Shown here: one piece after another, positions 6,408-8,153 of the stretch
How the letters are laid out: every line of letters starts with the position of its first letter
Numbering within the stretch: position 1 is the first letter of the stretch
From: Actinomycetes bacterium
GTDB lineage: Bacteria > Actinomycetota > Acidimicrobiia > Acidimicrobiales > Acidimicrobiaceae
Length of the DNA stretch: 8,153 nucleotides
Direction: 5' to 3'
Assembly: GCA_021790495.1 (NCBI GenBank)
Contig: JAJYGZ010000318.1
Coordinates: 1 to 8,153 of the forward strand
Notes under the pieces: generated by a model
Databases searched by the model: none
What the model was told of the DNA's origin: nothing
What the model saw: the letters and a program-made list of their open reading frames with translations, nothing else
Position numbers and translations under genes: made by a program

Positions 6408-6517
6408 TCTCCCCCTTGGGCCCGACCCCCACTTGCGCCCCGTTGCTCACCTAGCGGCTTGCCTCGTTTGCGACCCTTCGCCTCCAACAAACCCTCCTGG
6501 GCATTCGAGGCAAGAAA

Positions 6518-7390
6518 ATGGCTACTGACAACGAATTTTACGCGCGCGTTCTGGAACGGCTCTTTGGCGAAGTGGCCAGGATTAGTTCGGGAACCGATTG
6601 GAAAAACATCGCGGCGGCATCTCAACTGTTGAACCGCTTTTCGCCTCGCAACTCGGTTCTGGTAGCGCTGCAAGCCCGGGATCGCAACATCGAAGTCAAC
6701 CACCTCGCCGGTTACCGAAATTGGCAAAAGCTCGGCAGACAGGTGAAAAAAGGCGAAAAGGGATTCTCGATCCTCGCGCCGATCATCGCGCCAAAGGCGC
6801 CGGGGGCCCCGCAGACGCGCGCCAAGGAGGATAGCGATGGCGATCGGGACCCCAGCGCCAGCCGGGCGATTGGTTTTCGCTGGGTTACCATATTTGACGT
6901 CTCCCAAACCGAAGGCAACGCCATCGAAGGTCCTTCCCCGCAGCTTCTCGCCGGGGAATCGGCGGAACTGGACCGAGTCAATTTGGACCTCGAGCGAGTC
7001 GTCGAAGCGCTGGGGTTCCAACTCACCAGCGGCGAACTCGGTAGCGCGAATGGATTGACGGACTTCTCAAGTCGCACCGTAGTTATAAAGGCCTCGCTGG
7101 GATGCGCACAGCGCGCAAAGACCCTCGCGCATGAGATCAGCCACATCCAGATGCACGCTAACGGAATTGTCTCTCGGCCCGTCGCCGAGATCGAGGCCGA
7201 AACATCGGCCTATCTCATCATGGCCGACCTTGGAGTGGAAACCGACTCCTACAGCTTTCCTTACATAACCAGTTGGTCGCGCGGGGACCTACCGCTGGTT
7301 CTTCGCGTAGCAGAGCGCGCTCAAGAGTGCTCGCGCGCGACTCGTGCGCTCATTGCCGAGGTCCACACCTCTGGCAGAATTAGCAACTAG
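6518..7390 (+). CDS. ArdC-like protein: ssDNA-binding domain plus zinc metallopeptidase
   Basis: The 290-residue product has two parts. Residues about 5-130 resemble the ArdC N-terminal ssDNA-binding domain (PF08401): LLNRFSPRNSVLVALQA (37-53), then AGYRNWQKLGRQVKKGEKGFSILAPI (64-89), the typical W-x-x-x-G-x-x-V-x-K-G-E-K-G block, closing with IGFRWVTIFDVSQTEG (118-132). Residues about 150-290 resemble an ImmA/IrrE-type peptidase: LAHEISHIQMH with the HExxH zinc site (H205, E206, H209), and EIEAETSAYLIM (224-235) supplying the third acidic ligand. Plasmid ArdC proteins bind DNA and protect incoming DNA from restriction; that role is known for the family, not shown here. An Ala/Pro then acidic linker (91-116) splits the first domain. 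GAGG lies seven bases before the ATG. The gene stands alone, divergent from the ABC operon, with no plasmid or conjugation genes nearby. Confidence 0.83.
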   Translation: MATDNEFYARVLERLFGEVARISSGTDWKNIAAASQLLNRFSPRNSVLVALQARDRNIEVNHLAGYRNWQKLGRQVKKGEKGFSILAPIIAPKAPGAPQTRAKEDSDGDRDPSASRAIGFRWVTIFDVSQTEGNAIEGPSPQLLAGESAELDRVNLDLERVVEALGFQLTSGELGSANGLTDFSSRTVVIKASLGCAQRAKTLAHEISHIQMHANGIVSRPVAEIEAETSAYLIMADLGVETDSYSFPYITSWSRGDLPLVLRVAERAQECSRATRALIAEVHTSGRISN

Positions 7391-7533
7391 CGATCTGCAT
7401 GATGAGAACCGCCAACCTGGGAGCGCTCGACACATCCAAGATCCCAATAAGACCGCCTTGTAATCGGTGTAATGTCTCGTAAGGAGTTGCGGGCGGCTCT
7501 TGAGCTCGAAACTATAAGGAATGCCAGCCAGAA

Positions 7534-7553
7534 GCCATGATTGTGATCATGGC
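7534..7553. promoter_or_regulatory. Candidate operator: 8-base inverted repeat with 4-base spacer
   Basis: GCCATGAT, a TGTG spacer and ATCATGGC form a perfect 8+8 inverted repeat. If the TATAAG at 7513 is a -10, this site lies just after the transcription start, where a bound repressor would block polymerase. Size and symmetry suit a TetR, GntR or MarR-type dimer, the families that often control fatty-acid degradation genes. No regulator gene lies in the window. Confidence 0.4.
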
Positions 7554-7571
7554 GATGGCCCACACCGTCAA

Positions 7572-7588
7572 AAGAGCTCTGGGCTCTT
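7572..7588. repeat. 6-base inverted repeat near the dehydrogenase start
   Basis: AAGAGC and GCTCTT pair around TCTGG. The repeat ends 16 bases before the ATG at 7605 and just before the GGAGG ribosome-binding site. It could be a second protein-binding site or a small leader hairpin; its shortness means chance is possible. Confidence 0.3.
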
Positions 7589-7604
7589 GAAGATTGGAGG
7601 TTCG

Positions 7605-8153
7605 ATGAAAGGCTCTTCGGCCCGATTGACGTCGTCGTTCTTTACTGAAGGGCACCTGGCCATCGCCCAAAGCGTGGACATCTACCTAGACAGGTTGGGC
7701 TCTCGAAAGTCGGATCTCCTCAGAGGGATCCTGGAGGAGCACCGCTATCCAGATGAATTGATGGCGGCCATGGCGGAATTGGGAATCTACGGAGCACTGA
7801 TTCCCGAGGCGTATGGCGGCACCGGGGTCGGGCTTCTGGCAATGGTGGTTGCGATGGAGAGATTTTCCGCATACGGCCTTGAAAACACCCTGGCGCTTCT
7901 GGCCACGATGGACTCCCTGGCGCTCCTCAAGGGAGGCAGCGAAGCTCAAAAGCTCCAATACCTTCCCAGGGTGGCGGATGGGTCGCTCAAGCTGGCATTC
8001 GCCATCACCGAACCCGACGCTGGCAGCAACTCTTTCAACATGCGCCTGGCTGCGAGAAAGAGTGCTCTCGGATATGTGATCTCGGGACAAAAGGCCTGGA
8101 TCACCGGCGTCGACCGGGCCGATATGATGCTGGTGGTCGCGCGGAGCACCTCG
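7605..8153 (+). CDS. Acyl-CoA dehydrogenase, N-terminal part (runs off the window)
   Basis: An FAD flavoenzyme that would introduce the alpha-beta double bond into an acyl-CoA, passing electrons to ETF. The 183 codons in view cover the N-terminal helical domain and the beginning of the beta domain. MAAMAELGIYGALIPEAYGG (about residues 53-72) is the usual helix and loop ending in PExYGG. LQYLPRVADGSLKLAFAITE followed by PDAGSNSF (about 117-144) is the family signature around the substrate and flavin. Next come GYVISGQKAWITGVDRADMMLVVAR (about 156-180), the strand pair with the conserved ISGxKxWITG motif. The catalytic glutamate, nearer the C-terminus, is outside the window. The ATG at 7605 is preceded by GGAGG. 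No frameshift is visible. The exact substrate chain length cannot be told; a homolog acting on another thioester is possible. Confidence 0.9.
   Translation, partial: MKGSSARLTSSFFTEGHLAIAQSVDIYLDRLGSRKSDLLRGILEEHRYPDELMAAMAELGIYGALIPEAYGGTGVGLLAMVVAMERFSAYGLENTLALLATMDSLALLKGGSEAQKLQYLPRVADGSLKLAFAITEPDAGSNSFNMRLAARKSALGYVISGQKAWITGVDRADMMLVVARSTS

Larger units (their letters stand above)
7391..7604. other. Intergenic control region before the acyl-CoA dehydrogenase gene
   Basis: These 214 bases hold no gene. They contain a possible -10 (TATAAG, 7513-7518) without a convincing -35, two inverted repeats listed separately, and a good ribosome-binding site GGAGG (7596-7600) four bases before the ATG at 7605. 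The layout suggests a locally controlled promoter. Confidence 0.4.

Noticed and set aside
6380..7021. A 213-codon minus-strand frame opposite the ArdC-like gene
   Set aside because: Its product is low-complexity Gly/Arg-rich and lies antisense to clear ssDNA-binding motifs.
7451..7475. GCCTTGTAATCGG, similar to a tRNA-Thr anticodon arm
   Set aside because: The stem does not pair well, and no T-arm or acceptor stem is found at the right distances.
7686..8090. A 134-codon minus-strand frame at the right edge
   Set aside because: It is antisense to the unmistakable acyl-CoA dehydrogenase frame that starts at 7605.

Overview
The window looks like part of an actinobacterial chromosome. The sequence is G+C-rich by eye, carries an RskA-type zinc anti-sigma factor next to an ECF sigma factor, a two-TM protein and a secreted DxE TIM-barrel-like protein of kinds I associate with Actinobacteria, and uses GTG and TTG starts freely. 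Some genes appear to be read from leaderless mRNAs. The secreted protein and the stand-alone ArdC-like protein fit an acidimicrobial-type lineage best, but that placement is inference from family memory, not from a search.

Layout, left to right. Positions 1-438 (minus) hold the open end of a DUF3293-type gene. Positions 439-807 have no gene I can support. From 808 to 2013 (plus) lies an ECF sigma / anti-sigma pair that appears to be broken. The sigma factor lacks most of region 2, and the overlapping anti-sigma gene reads correctly only if four single missing bases are restored, one of them at an 18-codon proline tract. A two-TM DUF1003-like protein follows (2122-2559, plus). It converges on a secreted glycosidase-fold protein with a signal peptide (2632-3567, minus). 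Upstream of that is a two-gene ABC exporter operon on the minus strand: ATPase at 5502-6230 and large permease at 3715-5505, joined by a 4-base stop/start overlap. A divergent control region separates it from an ArdC-like ssDNA-binding / metallopeptidase gene (6518-7390, plus). After a 214-base gap with two inverted repeats, an acyl-CoA dehydrogenase gene (7605 onward, plus) runs off the right edge.

The genes do not form one pathway. The only clear functional units are the sigma/anti-sigma pair and the ABC exporter pair. I see no phage, IS, CRISPR or RNA gene. The most informative features are the localized decay (or sequence error) of the sigma/anti-sigma locus, two putative leaderless promoters with identical geometry, the lone ArdC-like protein, and the palindromes in front of the acyl-CoA dehydrogenase.
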